Source: Antedon mediterranea
Lineage: Eukaryota > Echinodermata > Crinoidea > Comatulida > Antedonidae
NCBI RefSeq assembly: GCF_964355755.1
Contig: NC_092676.1
Location: 26,766,288-26,830,287, forward strand
DNA: 64,000 nt
Reading direction: 5' to 3'
Both the position numbers and the translations under genes were made by a program. Each line of letters opens with the position of its first letter. Position 1 is the stretch's first letter. Below are positions 45,590-58,960 of the stretch, piece after piece. The notes below the pieces were generated by a model. It did no database searches. It saw only the letters and a program-made list of their open reading frames with translations, and had not been told where the DNA came from.

Positions 45590-46135
45590 AGGATAGCTTA
45601 GCCAACCAATGCATCACAGGATAGTTGATTTAAGGTAGGCTAGGTTCAAGTTGTATGCCATAGGGCTAGCCAACCAAAGCACCACAGGATAGTTGATGTA
45701 AGGTAGGCTAGGTTCAAGTTGTATGCCATATAGTCTAGGACCTGGGTCAGATTTGTATGCATTTAATTTAGGAGAGAATATCTCAACTGTTATAGGATAA
45801 TTTGACCCCAAGGAACAACATGGGATATGTGCCAAATATTCATTTTTTGTATAAAAGTAATCAAAATATGCACATTTTCCATACAATTAGCTTCATAATT
45901 AAAAATGTTCAATACAAGTTGGGAAGCAATGGGCATGTTCGCCCCGGATAGCAAATTTGGCACATATCCCATGTTGTTCCTTGGGGTCAAATTATCCTAT
46001 GACAGTTGAGATTCTCTCCTAAATTAAATGCATACAAATCTGACCCAGGTCATAGAGTAATAGGGCAAGCCAACCAAAGCACCAAAGGATAGTTGATGTA
46101 AGGTAGGCTAGGTTCAAGTTGTATACTATAGTTGA
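45590..46135. repeat. Roughly 75-bp repeat, three units, split by a foldback element
   Basis: The unit contains ggatagttgatgtaaggtag and gctaggttcaagttgtatgc. Units lie at about 45610, 45685 and 46085. The foldback at 45739-46051 inserted between the second and third. Confidence 0.8.
45739..46051. mobile_element. Foldback MITE with ~95-bp arms
   Basis: The arms gacctgggtcagatttgtat... and ...atacaaatctgacccaggtc are nearly perfect complements over about 95 bp around a 120-bp loop. Flanking tagtctag and atagagta might be a decayed 8-bp duplication. Confidence 0.85.
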
Positions 46136-46167
46136 GACCTAAATGCCCATGTAGATCTCACTCATTC

Positions 46168-46499
46168 TCAGTCTTCTGCACATTTCTGCGCAAATACTTC
46201 TGCACATTGCAGCCCCAATTTTTGCACATTGCAGCCCCAGTCTTCTGAACATTACAGTTTACAGCCCCAGTCTTCTGCAGATTGCAGGCCCAGTCTTCTG
46301 AACATTTCTGCGCAAATACTTGTGCACATTGCAGCCCAGTATTCTGCAGATTGCAGACCCAGTCTTCTAAACATTACCGCCCCAGTCTTTCTGCACATTG
46401 CAGCCCCAGTCTTTTTGCACATTGCAGCCCCAGTCTTCTGTACATTACAGCCCCAGTCTTTCTGCACATTGCAGCCTGAGTCTTCTGTACATTACAGCC
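46168..46499. repeat. ~23-bp minisatellite
   Basis: About 14 units related to cattgcagccccagtcttct. Open frames on both strands here (46229-46609, 46252-46467) are by-products of the repeat. Confidence 0.9.
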
Positions 46500-48035
46500 T
46501 AAATGATTTTGACCATGGGCGATTCTTTATTTGCTTTATTCTGTATGACATATGTGTGACCTGGATTATCGATGAAATTGCAATAAAATCCTCTACCCCC
46601 ACCTTTTGAAGAGAGAAAGGAATGTACAGTGTGTTATTATGTTAAATTCTACAGTAGACATTTAAGATTTTGTTTAGGGTGCTTTCTGGTTGAAGTATTG
46701 GGTGTTGAACTGTGTAGAGTTCAGTAAACTTTGTTACTAACCTTGACAACATTTCAACCAAGACAGCTCTCTAAATCTGTCACAGTGCCCTCTATAGTTT
46801 ATAAGATTTACCCCTCGATTCAGCTACCATATTTTACATTTTTAAATTGCAATAGTATTTCATCAACTAGCATGAATGGAATTGTTTCACAAATTCTTTT
46901 TACTCATTTTTGTAAAGAAAAAAAATTTTCAGAAATAAAATTTGTTTATCAATATTTAGTTTGTACACTTTGACGTTAGATATATTACAATATGGCACAA
47001 TTTGTTCTTCTTTTCTTTTTATTGTGTATTTTATTATCTGCAACAAACTTTTAAGCCATGTTTCACATAATTAAATTGCTATATTTACTCAGTAGAACAG
47101 TGTATTAAACCTATATACATCATGGCAATATTACAGAATCTCTTTAAAATTTAATTAAATTTAAAAGCTATAACAATATTACAGGTACCATGTAAAGTTT
47201 ATTAAATCATCTTTTGGTTGTTAAACTACAAATCTAATTTATGTATGTAGTTACATATTACAGATTTACAATTAAAATGGTAGGTCATATAATAATAACT
47301 CATAATAATATGTTATTCAATCATCAAAATGTCTTAATATTTTTTTGAATTTTTTATTCAGAAAATCTAGTATTATCTTATTATATTTATCTACTACTGC
47401 TAAAATAACAGGTTTCTACAGACATTCGGTGGTCATTCACTTCATTTTAACATTTGTAATATACTGCTTTTTTTAATTGAACGATAACCATCAAATTTTA
47501 ATGGTAACCAATGGTAATTGAGTTACTGGCAGCCTGAAAATAATGATTTTAACACCCGATTTGATGTTAGAACGCCATTTAGCCTGTTAACGACCAATCG
47601 CAAATTTAAACAGTTATTCGGGAGCAGAACAGAAAAATTACAATTTTTAAATAAACGGTTTATTCATAATTTTGCGTGAGAAATAGACCCACGATGTACA
47701 CCTGACAGCACATGTGTGGCTTGCAAAAATGAACTTGTTACTAGCAATGCTGTAGGTAACCACCATGCTTGCTTGTTGCACATGTAAAGATATCAAAAAC
47801 GAAACACTTACTCAGCCAATCAAAGTTATTATTAAAGTGGTCATGTGGTTGGCGTCAGTGAGGATTAAGGATGGGTGGAGGTATTGTTACAAACTAAACC
47901 TATTGTTTTTATAGAAGAATGAGATCTTTTTTTAGGAACTTCCTTGTTTTCAATTGTTTTAATACCCTTGGAATTTCCCAATAAAGGAACTCCGAAATTG
48001 TACATTGTTTAACAATTTTTTCACATATTAAAACA
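46500..48035. other. Intergenic stretch without recognised features
   Basis: AT-rich sequence; no repeat family member, gene or RNA was recognised. Confidence 0.5.
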
Positions 48036-48386
48036 AGCACGAATGTGCAATACTCGGGGTACAGCGAAAGAAGCTGTAATGACGTCATAAGACCGGATGT
48101 AACGTCACATACACATCAATAACCGCGCTACCAAATACGGCTATACGGTAGGGTACCATCTTCGAGACGTGATATGGCTGCATCCGGTTTGAATTTAAAA
48201 AATCCGGCTCTATAGCTTTGAGGACATGTCCCTGTAGTATATTCATGCTAAATCCGAGCTCAATACTACAACGAATAATAAGGGAGGAGTAGTACTTTAA
48301 AAATCGCACCTTTTACTCAATAGTGTCCAGATGGAGGAAGAGGAGGAGAAAATGAGTAAGTCCTAGACTCGGGTACCCCGAGTAAA
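48036..48386 (+). repeat. Tandem CRE-bearing module, copy 1
   Basis: It begins with the hairpin gcacgaatgtgc, then TACTCGGGGTAC (48051-48062) and ends GTACCCCGAGTA (48373-48384), an inverted pair. Inside are a perfect CRE palindrome TGACGTCA (48080-48087) and, at 48331, ATG of a short acidic frame (MEEEEEKM) that runs into a donor-like sequence a|gtaagt at 48356. Confidence 0.75.
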
Positions 48387-48724
48387 AAGCACGAATGTGC
48401 GATACTCGGGGTACAGCAAATGAAGCTGTAATGACGTCATAAGACGGGATGTGACGTCACATACACAACAATAACCTACCAAATACGGCTATATGGTACC
48501 ATCTTCGAGACGTCATATGGCTGCATCCGGTTTGAAATTTAAAAATCCGGCTCTATAGATTTGAGGACATGTCCCTGTAGTATATTCATGCCAAATCCCA
48601 GCTCAATACTACAACTAATAAGGGAGGAGTAGTACTTTAAAAATCACACTTTTTACTCAATAGTGTCCAGATGGAGGAAGAGGAGGAGAAAATGAGTAAG
48701 TCCTAGACTCAGGTACCCCGAGTA
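48387..48724 (+). repeat. Tandem CRE-bearing module, copy 2
   Basis: The same layout as copy 1: TACTCGGGGTAC (48403-48414), TGACGTCA (48432-48439), ATG at 48671, GTACCCCGAGTA (48713-48724). The short acidic frame and donor-like gtaagt are unchanged. Confidence 0.75.
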
Positions 48725-48851
48725 AAAATAGCTGACTACTAGGTAAATACAGTGACGTAATGTAAAGACCTGAGGTTTAAAAACAATACTAATCACGAAG
48801 GAATGATATAGAGCATTGTATTTTTATGGTAATATTGTAAACTGTCATTAA

Positions 48852-48946
48852 GCCCTCCAATGCTAGCCATTTATCCTTTCTCGACATACTTTAATGTCTG
48901 TTTTTTCCACTTTAGCCAGTGAGTGCTCATAGCTGTTACGCCACTG
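48852..48946 (-). mobile_element. Partial hAT-like MITE
   Basis: It ends gctgttacgccactg and shares agccctccaatgctag and agccagtgagtgctcatagc with the element at 17999-18196. The far end is missing. Confidence 0.65.
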
Positions 48947-49419
48947 GGTAAATATAAACGTTCTTACAATTAGCCACTTTATTTTTTCTTGGCCTAAACT
49001 GCTGTCGTTTTAAACTTTGTTTTGTCTTGAAAGTAAATTATTTGGTATTTGGCACATGATTCAGGAGGGGGCTTCCCAAATCTAGCCCGTAAAAAATTAC
49101 TTTCGATATAACTAAACATTCTCTAAACCTGTTTTGTTAGTTATGTTTACTTCTATACTTGAATATCCGTGACAACCATTGTTACTGCATGTTGATATAA
49201 GTTAGAATGACATTTTATGTGTTTTTAGGCAAACTTCAAAGCATTGTATACAATTAAAGAAACTTGTTAATTTTCCACTAATTTAGGGTCTTAAAAGGCT
49301 CACGAACCAGTATAGTCCCAATTGTTATACTGTACTTCTTTCGTCTTTCCGGGCCAAAGCCAGCAACTGTACAAAATGGAAAAAATAGACCTTACAGTCT
49401 ACACTAAACAAATTCATTA

Positions 49420-49557
49420 AGCTGTCTACACTATCAAACTAGTTTGACAAGAAAGTGTGACATGCCCAAATATGGTAGTGATATACCCAAATATGGTAGG
49501 GCACATTTTTTTGTCACATAAAGTTAGATAGTGTAGACCGGGGTGTAGACAGCTTTA
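49420..49557. mobile_element. Palindromic MITE (gtctacactatcaaact family)
   Basis: taagctgtctacactatcaa at the left, two cccaaatatggtag boxes, and cacataaagttagatagtgt plus tgtagacagcttta at the right. Confidence 0.8.
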
Positions 49558-50910
49558 ACATCAAAAGCCCTTAATTATAGCTCTGTATCAGAGTCTAACA
49601 AGAAGTATACCCCTCTGTTTGATCAATAATTATTAAGTTCCTCTTTAAATTACTACTCACTATAAAATAATAAACCAAATATTTGTATTATAGTTATAAA
49701 TCCAGTGCTACAACATCATATAACATGTCATATAATAGTGTAACATCAAACAAATTATTGTATTAATCAGAAGCAGATGAAATGATGGGAGTTTTTTTAG
49801 GATTTTGTATATATACTTTGTTTGGATTTTATTGTAAATTGGGTTTTTTTTCTAATTTTCAAATTTAAATATTTTATATTGTGTAAAGGAATTACTGACT
49901 CATTGAGTCATAGTGGTCTAGGTTGCTTTTGTTTTCTGATCTGTTTTTATGTTTTCTGATCTGTTTTTATTGGGTTTTTTTTTTGTTGGTCAAATAAATA
50001 AGGTTTTTTGTTGTTGTTTATTTCAGAATATACAATTCTTGAAAGACATGCATATTGTATTATGACATTTTAATTGATTGTTCCTGTGTTCTGATTTCTA
50101 TTTTTGCTCTCATATAATGTGAAAATAGCCTAATGTAGTTTCAGTTTAGTCAATCAATTAGTTATTTAGTAGGTTTTAAACAGTAAATTATAATTAGCCT
50201 AATTGTTTCATTATTGTTTCTCAGATGAAAAAGCCCTGAATAAACGCAGAATTTAAAAGCTGATTTCGATTTCATTAACAGAATTTGTTAAATAGCTATA
50301 ACTTTAATTTGTCCAGAAAACCTAGTGATTTTCAGCAAAATAATGACATAGTAAAATGAGATACCGTGCTGTGTATATGCTAATTTATTGTTTCAAATGG
50401 AATGAATTTTAAATATGCGTTTTCTTACGGCCATGACCTCAGAGTTCGTAATCTAGTTTACTAGCAAATTTATCAAATTCGTTGAACTTTACCAAGACAC
50501 CTATCGGATTACTGATAAGTAGCAAACGATATACTATTAATATTATATGATGGTTCATATTCATTTTAATGGTTTATGATATCCGGTAGTAGACCAAACT
50601 GTGCCAGCCTATCAAAAAGACAGTTTGGTAAATTGTGAGAATTAGTATCAAAATAACAATTCTTAGAACAATTCAAAATTATATGCCAGGTGCTATGTTA
50701 TAGTAAGATAAAATCATTTTAGTTATTTTGTTTTCATCAATTATCTCCTGATTGTGCAAAATATGTTCTTTAATCTTAGTGTGACAAATAAAATTTATGA
50801 AGAAATGTTTTTGTTTGTATTTTTTTTTTAAACCTAGTTTTAATATAAATTAAAAGTTAAAAAAGGAATAATATAATGGTATAATTATAAGACTGTATGA
50901 ATGAGAATGC

Positions 50911-51112
50911 AAATTCCAACTCAGACAGCATCGTACGACTAGACCAGATGAGACGTCTTGACTCGCCAGTTTGGTCTGAGTTGAATCACGACGAGACTAG
51001 AAAAAGCATCGGCCGTAGTTTTTAGGTTGTCAGGAAAACATTGTAGTCTTATTTTCTTTCGACGAGATGACTCATCAGGCCTCATCGTAAGACGCTGCCT
51101 GAGTTGGCCTTT
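50911..51112. mobile_element. Palindromic MITE (ccaactcagacagc family)
   Basis: Ends aaattccaactcagacagc and gctgcctgagttggccttt are inverted repeats; inner tcgtacga and agacgagatgactc words also pair. About 200 bp and GC-richer than the surroundings. Confidence 0.75.
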
Positions 51113-51785
51113 AGTAATGCTCTGATTTCCATTCTCTCAAAACCATACATGTTTTTGTACGGTACTCTTGGTATATACAAGTTAAAAACATTTACTTAGT
51201 TAGTCAGTTCAATAATGTCATTGTCAATCGACAATGAATATTTGGCGACACCTCATGAGATTATATTACTTGCCAGCATGGTTTTTTGAGACCTGGATGC
51301 AGGATCTTTTGTAGTATTGTCGCTACTAAGAATGTATATGTTTATGATAGGGTAAAAGGTATTTACTATTTTAACCTTTGATGTTTGTGATGGAAACACA
51401 ATAGTCTCACGTCTGCTGCAGACATATGCAATGCATACATACCCAAACATATTTTTTAACAGCACTTAGTTTCACAAAACATGTTTTAAGTGCTAATGCT
51501 AACGTCTTGTTAGTTTAACTTAACCACTGGTGTGTTTTAAGTACGTCATTGAAAAATTAATTAATTCTTGCAAACTTTTTTGAAAGAAAGTTTTACTGAA
51601 TCCTATATACCCTTAAACTAATACATTTGATATACAGCATGATAATATAAAACAAAACTAGATATGTATTCTTGGATCAGTTTTATCTATATTTAGATAA
51701 ACAGGTAAATGCTGTGACTATAATAATGAATGTTTATGAGTTGCCTGAGGATGGGTTGAACAAACATATACATAGGCCTATTGTT

Positions 51786-51936
51786 AAGCTCTGTCAACAC
51801 TACTATTAACTCAAATGTGATGTGCCCGTATATGGACATGATGTCATATCACTACTATGTTTAGGCATATCCCTACCATATTTAGGCACATCACACATTT
51901 TTTGTCAAACTAGTTTGATAGTGTAGACAAAGCTTA
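51786..51936. mobile_element. Palindromic MITE (gtctacactatcaaact family)
   Basis: aagctctgtcaacactacta at the left, gtgcccgtatatggacatga in the core, and caaactagtttgatagtgta plus gacaaagctta at the right. Confidence 0.8.
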
Positions 51937-52962
51937 ATGTAAAGTTTTTCAAATTAATCTGTCGCTTCCATGTTTAATTGAATCGCAACACATTGGATGG
52001 TCACGGAGTAAGCAGTTTGATGGCACATTGTGTCCACAGCCTAACATTTCATAATATTCCATGCAATAGTGCCCACAATCATTAAAATGAGAGATACTAA
52101 TGCTTGACACATGTCACCCAATTAAATGGCAAAGAAATTTAAATTTAAAATGAAAAAAGGCAGTGAATAGTACTTATACTAATCTAGTAATATTATCAAA
52201 ATTGCTATAAAAATGGAAATATTATAGAAAAACCAGCAAATTAGCATATAAATGTACTATCATTGTGCAGTTATACAAACACTTTGAATAAGTAAACCCA
52301 AACATCTATTTAATCGGCCTCGGAGAATACAATGTATGAGATCACATTGCTTGTTTAGGGAAAGTCCCCAAAAATTTTAAAAATCGCTTCATTTTATTTA
52401 GTCAAATGACAATAGGGTCAAAATCTCAATGTCTAGTACCTCCTTTGAAGTAGCGTGAATAGCTTAAAATTGACTTTTATATTTTTTAATTCACGCCTTA
52501 GCACTCGGGGCGTTATATTGTTATGTTGGTATTGTTGTGTGAATATTACAAGGCCAAGTATTTTGATAATATTATTGTTGGTAGTAGTCGAATCAATTTA
52601 GTATTTTGATATTTTTATATATATATATATAATATATATTTATCTACCAATACGATAATATAATATTATTGTGCTAAACCATGCCCCTTCCCAACCCCCT
52701 AGAAATGTATGTACTTTTTTTGTACTTAATTTTTTTCATAGATATGCTGACTTTTCACCTTGGAGCTAAAAAATATCTTACTAACTTTCTTTATTACAAT
52801 TTTCTGACAAACTTTCTCCTGAGTAAATAAATGAAGCAGTCAATTTTTCAAATGCCATGTTTGATTTATAAATCTATTCAATTATTCTAAGTAGTTATTC
52901 TAAAGCTTGATAAAATACATCCATGTGATATTAGTTCTTTTAGTATAGTCCAAGTAGTTTAA

Positions 52963-53588
52963 AGCCCCATTCCATACGTTTTTTAGATCTAATTTAAGAT
53001 CACAAACTATATTTAATGTAAAAATAATACTATATGGTCCTATTGCGATAACTTTTTTCGTCTTTAAACGGTTAAAAATGTGAAAAATAAATCGATTCTA
53101 ATAATTATAGCGGCCCGCTATAAATCCCAAAATGCATTGCGCGCGGATTGATATTTTTGTTTTTCACCTGTAATTCGCCCACTTTTCGATCGATCGTAAA
53201 GCCAAAACAAATGGAAGACTCCTAACTTTTCAGCGAAAATACCGGGTTTTCCCCAATTTGTATCAACGAAGTCTGGCAAAAATAGAAAGACAATTAATGC
53301 AGCAACTATACAACGTCAGGCTAGGTATATGGCTAGCGTACGAGGTTCGTACGTTATCGATGTTTACCAGCTAGGCCTATAAAACTAAGCCTAGCTAGGC
53401 TAGGCCTAAGACCGTCCACGAGAGGGCGATCGCCGCGAGCTACTTAGGTAGTGCATTGTTTCTCACTTTTTATCATAATTTACCATAAAACGTACATTTA
53501 AGACAAGGAATGACATGGTTTAATGTTTTTAAAGTGATATATATGTATTATTTTCCAAAAAACGTCCAAAATTGCAGGGAAGGGGTCT
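52963..53588 (-). mobile_element. TTAA-targeting MITE, copy 3
   Basis: Termini AGCCCCATTCCATACG and gcagggaaggggtct, flanked by TTAA (52959-52962, 53589-53592). The fullest of the three copies at 626 bp, in the same orientation as copy 2. Confidence 0.9.
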
Positions 53589-53592
53589 TTAA

Positions 53593-53800
53593 CTTGATCA
53601 TGATGGACTCTTTTTCTGACATTGCTGTCACTGGTTAACACAGAGTAAGTTGATCATGATCAACTCTAATTGTGATAACTCTGTCACATGTTCACATAGA
53701 GTAAATTGATCATGATCAACTCCAATTGTGATAACTTTGTCACATGTTCACACAGAGTAAATTGATCATGACCAACTCTGATTCTGATCCATTACCTTTA
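53593..53800. repeat. 56-bp tandem repeat with TTGATCATGATCAA
   Basis: About three and a half units. Each carries the 14-bp palindrome TTGATCATGATCAA or a variant and tgataactytgtcacatgtt. It begins directly at the end of the TTAA MITE. Confidence 0.85.
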
Positions 53801-54763
53801 TTTCTGTTTATTGACATTTCTTTGGAATGCAACTATCCAACTGATCATAATCTAAGTCTGATCATACTTTTAAAACGTTTGTTCTTTTTATGTTGACATT
53901 CCAGTTTTATGAAAAAACAAATCAGATTATTTTCAATGTCAGATACCTGACTTTGATTTTTTTATTTTTATAAGCACTTGGCACACATTCTTAATTTCTG
54001 AGGGAGTTTCCCTAAAAGTTTAATGGCTTCCTGGAGTGCTTTCTACAATGTCACAACATGAGAGTATCCAGGTCCCATTTTGTAAATATATAATGCTTTT
54101 ATTAGAACTTCACTTTTTAATGGTCGTTATACTGATGAAAAAAAGCTAATAGATAGGCTAATTGTCAGTAGATATTTGCGTTTTCTCACCCATTTCAAGT
54201 TTTTGAAACTAAACTTCATGACATCCTTTTGCCCAGGCAGTGAAATGTTCGACATCCAGATTTTAAAGATGTCTCAACATTTTGACAGCGAACAAATGTT
54301 TGCTGTGCTATAAATAGCATGCGAAACCAAACCTTTTCATGTGTCGTTTTTAAAAATACAATGCTAGAAAGAATACTGTATGGGAACTGTACTATATATA
54401 AAATGTGACGTACAATACTTCAATCAAAATATATAATTTAGTATGTGTTACATAAATCCTTCTTACAATAACATTGAATTAACAAATTGTAACAAGGCAT
54501 GCTATTGTAATCCAGTTAATCATTCCTAATCTGAAGGATTACATGGGATTTACTCCTGTTGTTCATATACCATGGCCTGTGGTTTTGTTGCGTTTTATAA
54601 CGCTTACGATTTACTCGTCATGCATAGCATTATAGTATGCTGGTATTCGGACGTCAACATTGTTCAAGGGCTTTTGTGATGATTTTCATAATTATTAGTA
54701 AAGCAGCCTATTGTAAATTAAAATAAAATTATCATGGTCATCACTAAAATTGGCACAAGAGTT
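53801..54763. other. Intergenic stretch without recognised features
   Basis: Nothing recognisable on either strand. Confidence 0.5.
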
Positions 54764-56914
54764 GCACTTGTATAAATTGATACTTGTTAGAGAACACCTG
54801 TATAAGTGATATATGCCAGAGAACATGTGTATATGAGTGATATCTGCTAGAGAACACTTGTATAAGTGATACCGGTTTGTGACACCTGTATAAGTGATAT
54901 CTGTTAGAGAACACCTGTATATGTGATATCTGTTAGAGAACACTTGTATAAGTGATATATGTTAGAGAACGCCTGTATAAGTGATATCTGTTAGAGAACA
55001 CCTGTATGTGATATCTGTTAGAGAACGCCTGTATAAGTGATATCTGTTAGAGAACACCTGTATAAGTGATATCTGTGGGAGAACACTTGTATAAGTGATA
55101 TCTGTTAGAGAACACTTGTATAAGTGATATCTGTTAGAGACACTTGTATAAGTGAACACTTGTATAAGTGATATATGTTAGAGAACACCTGTATAAGTGA
55201 TATCTGTTAGAGAACACCTGTATAAGTGATATCTGTTAGAGACACTTGTATAAGTGATATCTGTTAGAGAACACCTGTATAAGTGATATCTGTTAGAGAC
55301 ACTTGTATAAGTGATATCTGTTAGAGAACACTTGTATAAGTGATATCTGTTAGAGAACACTTGTATAAGTGATATATGTTAGAGAACACCTGTATAAGTG
55401 ATATCTGTTAGAGAACACCTGTATAAGTGATATCTGTTAGAGACACTTGTATAAGTGAACACTTGTATAAGTGATATATGTTAGAGAACACCTGTATAAG
55501 TGATATCTGTTAGAGAACACTTGTATAAGTGATATCTGTTAGAGAACACTTGTATAAGTGATATCTGTTAGAGAACACTTGTATAAGTGATATATGTTAG
55601 AGAACGCCTGTATAAGTGATATCTGCTAGAGAACACTTGTATAAGTGAACACTTGTATAAGTGATATATGTTAGAGAACACCTGTAGAAGTGATATATGT
55701 TAGAGAACACCTGTATAAGTGATATCTGTTAGAGAACACTTGTATAAGTGAACACTTGTATAAGTGATATCTGTTAGAGAACACTTGTATAAGTGAACAC
55801 TTGTATAAGTGATATATGTTAGAGAACACCTGTAGAAGTGATATATGTTAGAGAACACCTGTAGAAGTGATATATGTTAGAGAACACTTGTATAAGTGAT
55901 ATCTGTTAGAGAACACTTGTATAAGTGATATCTGTTAGAGAACACTTGTATAAGTGATATCTGTTAGAGAACACTTGTATAAGTGAACACTTCTATAAGT
56001 GATATATGTTAGAGAACACCTGTAGAAGTGATATATGTTAGAGAACACCTGTATAAGTGATATCTGTTAGAGAACACTTGTATAAGTGAACACTTGTATA
56101 AGTGATATATGTTAGAGAACACCTGTATAAGTGAACACCTGTATAAGTGATATCTGTTAGAGAACACTTGTATAAGTGAACACTTGTATAAGTGATATAT
56201 GTTAGAGAACACCTGTATAAGTGATATCTGTTAGAGAACACTTGTATAAGTGATATCTGTTAGAGAACACTTGTATAACTGATATCTGTTAGAGAACACT
56301 TGTATAAGTGATATATGTTAGAGAACGCCTGTATAAGTGATATCTGCTAGAGAACACTTGTATAAGTGAACACTTGTATAAGTGATATATGTTAGAGAAC
56401 ACCTGTATAAGTGATATATGTTAGAGAACACCTGTATAAGTGATATCTGTTAGAGAACACCTGTATAAGTGATATATGTTAGAGAACACTTGTATAAGTG
56501 AACACTTGTATAAGTGATATATGTTAGAGAACACCTGTAGAAGTGATATATGTTAGAGAACACCTGTAGAAGTGATATATGTTAGAAAACACTTGTATAA
56601 GTGATATCTGTTAGAGAACACTTGTATAAGTGATATCTGTTAGAGAACACTTGTATAAGTGATATATGTTAAAGAACGCCTGTAGAAGTGATATATGTTA
56701 GAGAACACCTGTAGAAGTGATACCTGTTTGTGACACCTGTATAATTGATATCTGTTAGAGATACACCTGTATAAGTGATATCTGTTAGAGAACACCTGTA
56801 TAAGTGATATATGTTAGAGAACGCCTGTAGAAGTGATATATGTTAGAGAACACCTGTAGAAGTGATACCTGTTTGTGACACCTGTATAATTGATATCTGT
56901 TAGAGATACACCTG
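54764..56914. repeat. 2.1-kb minisatellite of a 29-bp unit
   Basis: About 70 units of gtgatatctgttagagaaca followed by cctgtataa or cttgtataa. Variants: atatgtt for atctgtt, gaagtg for taagtg, and a 16-bp partial unit agtgaacacttgtata. Larger blocks containing these variants recur, showing amplification by multi-unit steps. Several 60-67 aa frames are purely repeat products. Confidence 0.95.
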
Positions 56915-58854
56915 TTCTTTTCATATAAGGACTGGAACCAGTACATATCTGGCTTGTTTAAACAAGAACCCAGAACTACAAAAAATAACCCAAAAAAAAA
57001 ACAAACAAAAAATGCATATAATAGTGGTCTAGAGTGATATTGTTTTGAGCATCAACAAGTAGTGTCCGTAAGCCACCATATGTGATCTAGTATGTGATCT
57101 AGTATCACGATTACAAGTACCAGTTCATCTTTCGGGAAGTGTAGGGTGCACAACCCCTTTCATCATTAAGAGGTTGGCTGAAGGTGTAGACAGACCATAA
57201 TCCCTCTATAAAATGACTGATATACCCTATCTATATAGAATAACAAAAAATTCAAAATCATTTTGGGGAATATATAATCTTGCTACCTTTTTTTGATTTG
57301 TTTAAAAAGTCAATACTGTACATACAATGCAATTGTAAACTGTATTTAATGTGATAATAGAATCATTCAATCATTAAATATTGATATTTGTTTATAATAC
57401 TATTATATATTTCAGTTATTTTGGTAAGTTGCCAAATTGTGTGAAGGTAGGTCCACATGTCAGAAGTTGATTGGATGATGATAATAACTTGTACAAAAGT
57501 CTCGATGCTTTTCAGAAGAAAAAAAATATAATGCTACAACAATAACAAATATGTACGTGATTGAAATGATAGATATTCTTATGGTACATGTGACAGAATT
57601 TCGGTTTACTATTTGTACAGTACAGTATATATATATTTTCTTAATCCTATTGTAACACTACATTCTCACTAACAATAAAACCTAAACAAAGCAGGTGGAT
57701 AATTTATTCACATACTATTTAATCGCTCGCAGCAGAAAGAAGCCTTTCATGTTTTTGCTATACTCTGAAAATAAAATAAAAGGGACAGATTTTGGGGAAA
57801 AAAAGGTAAAATCAAAATCATGTGTTTAGTAAGTTTGAAAGGTTTGAAAGGCCAATATTTTAGTTTGTGTCCCTGCCAAAATGTACCAATAAGTTTGTTT
57901 CCCATTGGTTGGACTTTCTCAAAGCAATGATATGTTTTAGGGATTTCCCTTTTATTAGAATGCATCCCTTTATAATTACCCTAGGGTCTAGGATAGGTAC
58001 TAAGTTATTTGAGGAGAAATAAGAATAGACCATGGGATATTCCAAATAAAGTTTACAGATTGTTTTTATAAAACTTATTATTTAATGAACTTCAGACCAA
58101 AGCAGTATGATGCATTTTTATTTGTTGACATTACAGCATTATATTACCTTTGTAGTTTCCATTTTGCAGCCCCCAAGGGCGCTTTAAGTAGGCCTAAGTC
58201 ATGAAACATGTTCTTCAGAACATTGCTGCCTCTTGCGCTATTTTCAAAATTTCAAACATATTTTTCTTTCCCCCTGTTTCAACTAGGGAATAATTTTAGT
58301 GATAAATTAAGTTTACCAACATATTGAAGAAGAAAAAGTTATTTGAAATAGAAATTGTGGAAAACATTTTAAAAGTGTTTTGTTCTGGTATATTTTTGGT
58401 GGAAATCAGTTTGTGCATATGGTAGCATTTCAGTCATTTGAATACCAATTAGGTTGGACCTTTAAAATCAAAGTTCTAAAATGAAATTTATCTTTTAATC
58501 GACGAAATACTAATTTTATTGAGTAAATGTTATCAAAAATGTATATAAATGTTATTCTTTCTAGCTGTTTTACTTTATCGTTTTGATTAAGCTTTTTGCT
58601 TATTTTATTTATATCCATTGATTTACAGTAGGTCTTACTAACCACTATGTCATTTTTAGTCGCGTGCAAACCAAGACTCTACAGCTCACTATGGTTGGTT
58701 GGTCGGCAAATTTGCGCACATGACTGCAGCCATGTATATGGCCTTGTTTTCAGTAATTTGCCTTTAGTTAGATGCAAATAAATGTACATTTTTGTTGTGT
58801 AAACTAATAGTTAATTCCATAATGATGAACTTGGTTCTTTAATGTGTACACTGG

Positions 58855-58960
58855 TTATCACTTTGTACACTAGACCTATGGTTTATAATTCTTATCCGAG
58901 AAGACTTGTTTCACCAGCCGAACTAGGAGCGAGTCGACCTCGAACCCTTGCTGATATTTT
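58855..58960 (-). mobile_element. SINE family B, head fragment
   Basis: On the minus strand: aagggttcgaggtcgactcg, ctagttcggctggtgaaaca, gtcttctcggataaga. Matches 59681-59760 and 6690-6780. Confidence 0.65.

Larger units (their letters stand above)
48725..52962. other. Intergenic stretch with MITEs only
   Basis: It contains a partial hAT-like MITE (48852-48946), two palindromic MITEs (49420-49557, 51786-51936), a third family (50911-51112), a 20-bp doublet gttttctgatctgtttttat near 49932 and a TA run near 52620. No gene was recognised. Confidence 0.6.

Noticed and set aside
46229-46609. 126-aa frame rich in repeated cysteine/histidine words
   Set aside because: Produced by the 23-bp minisatellite; open on both strands for the same reason.
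54695-56241. Minus-strand frames of 60-82 aa with repeated NRYHLYKCSLTDITYT
   Set aside because: They are translations of the 29-bp minisatellite; frame shifts between units and no start context or flanking exons.
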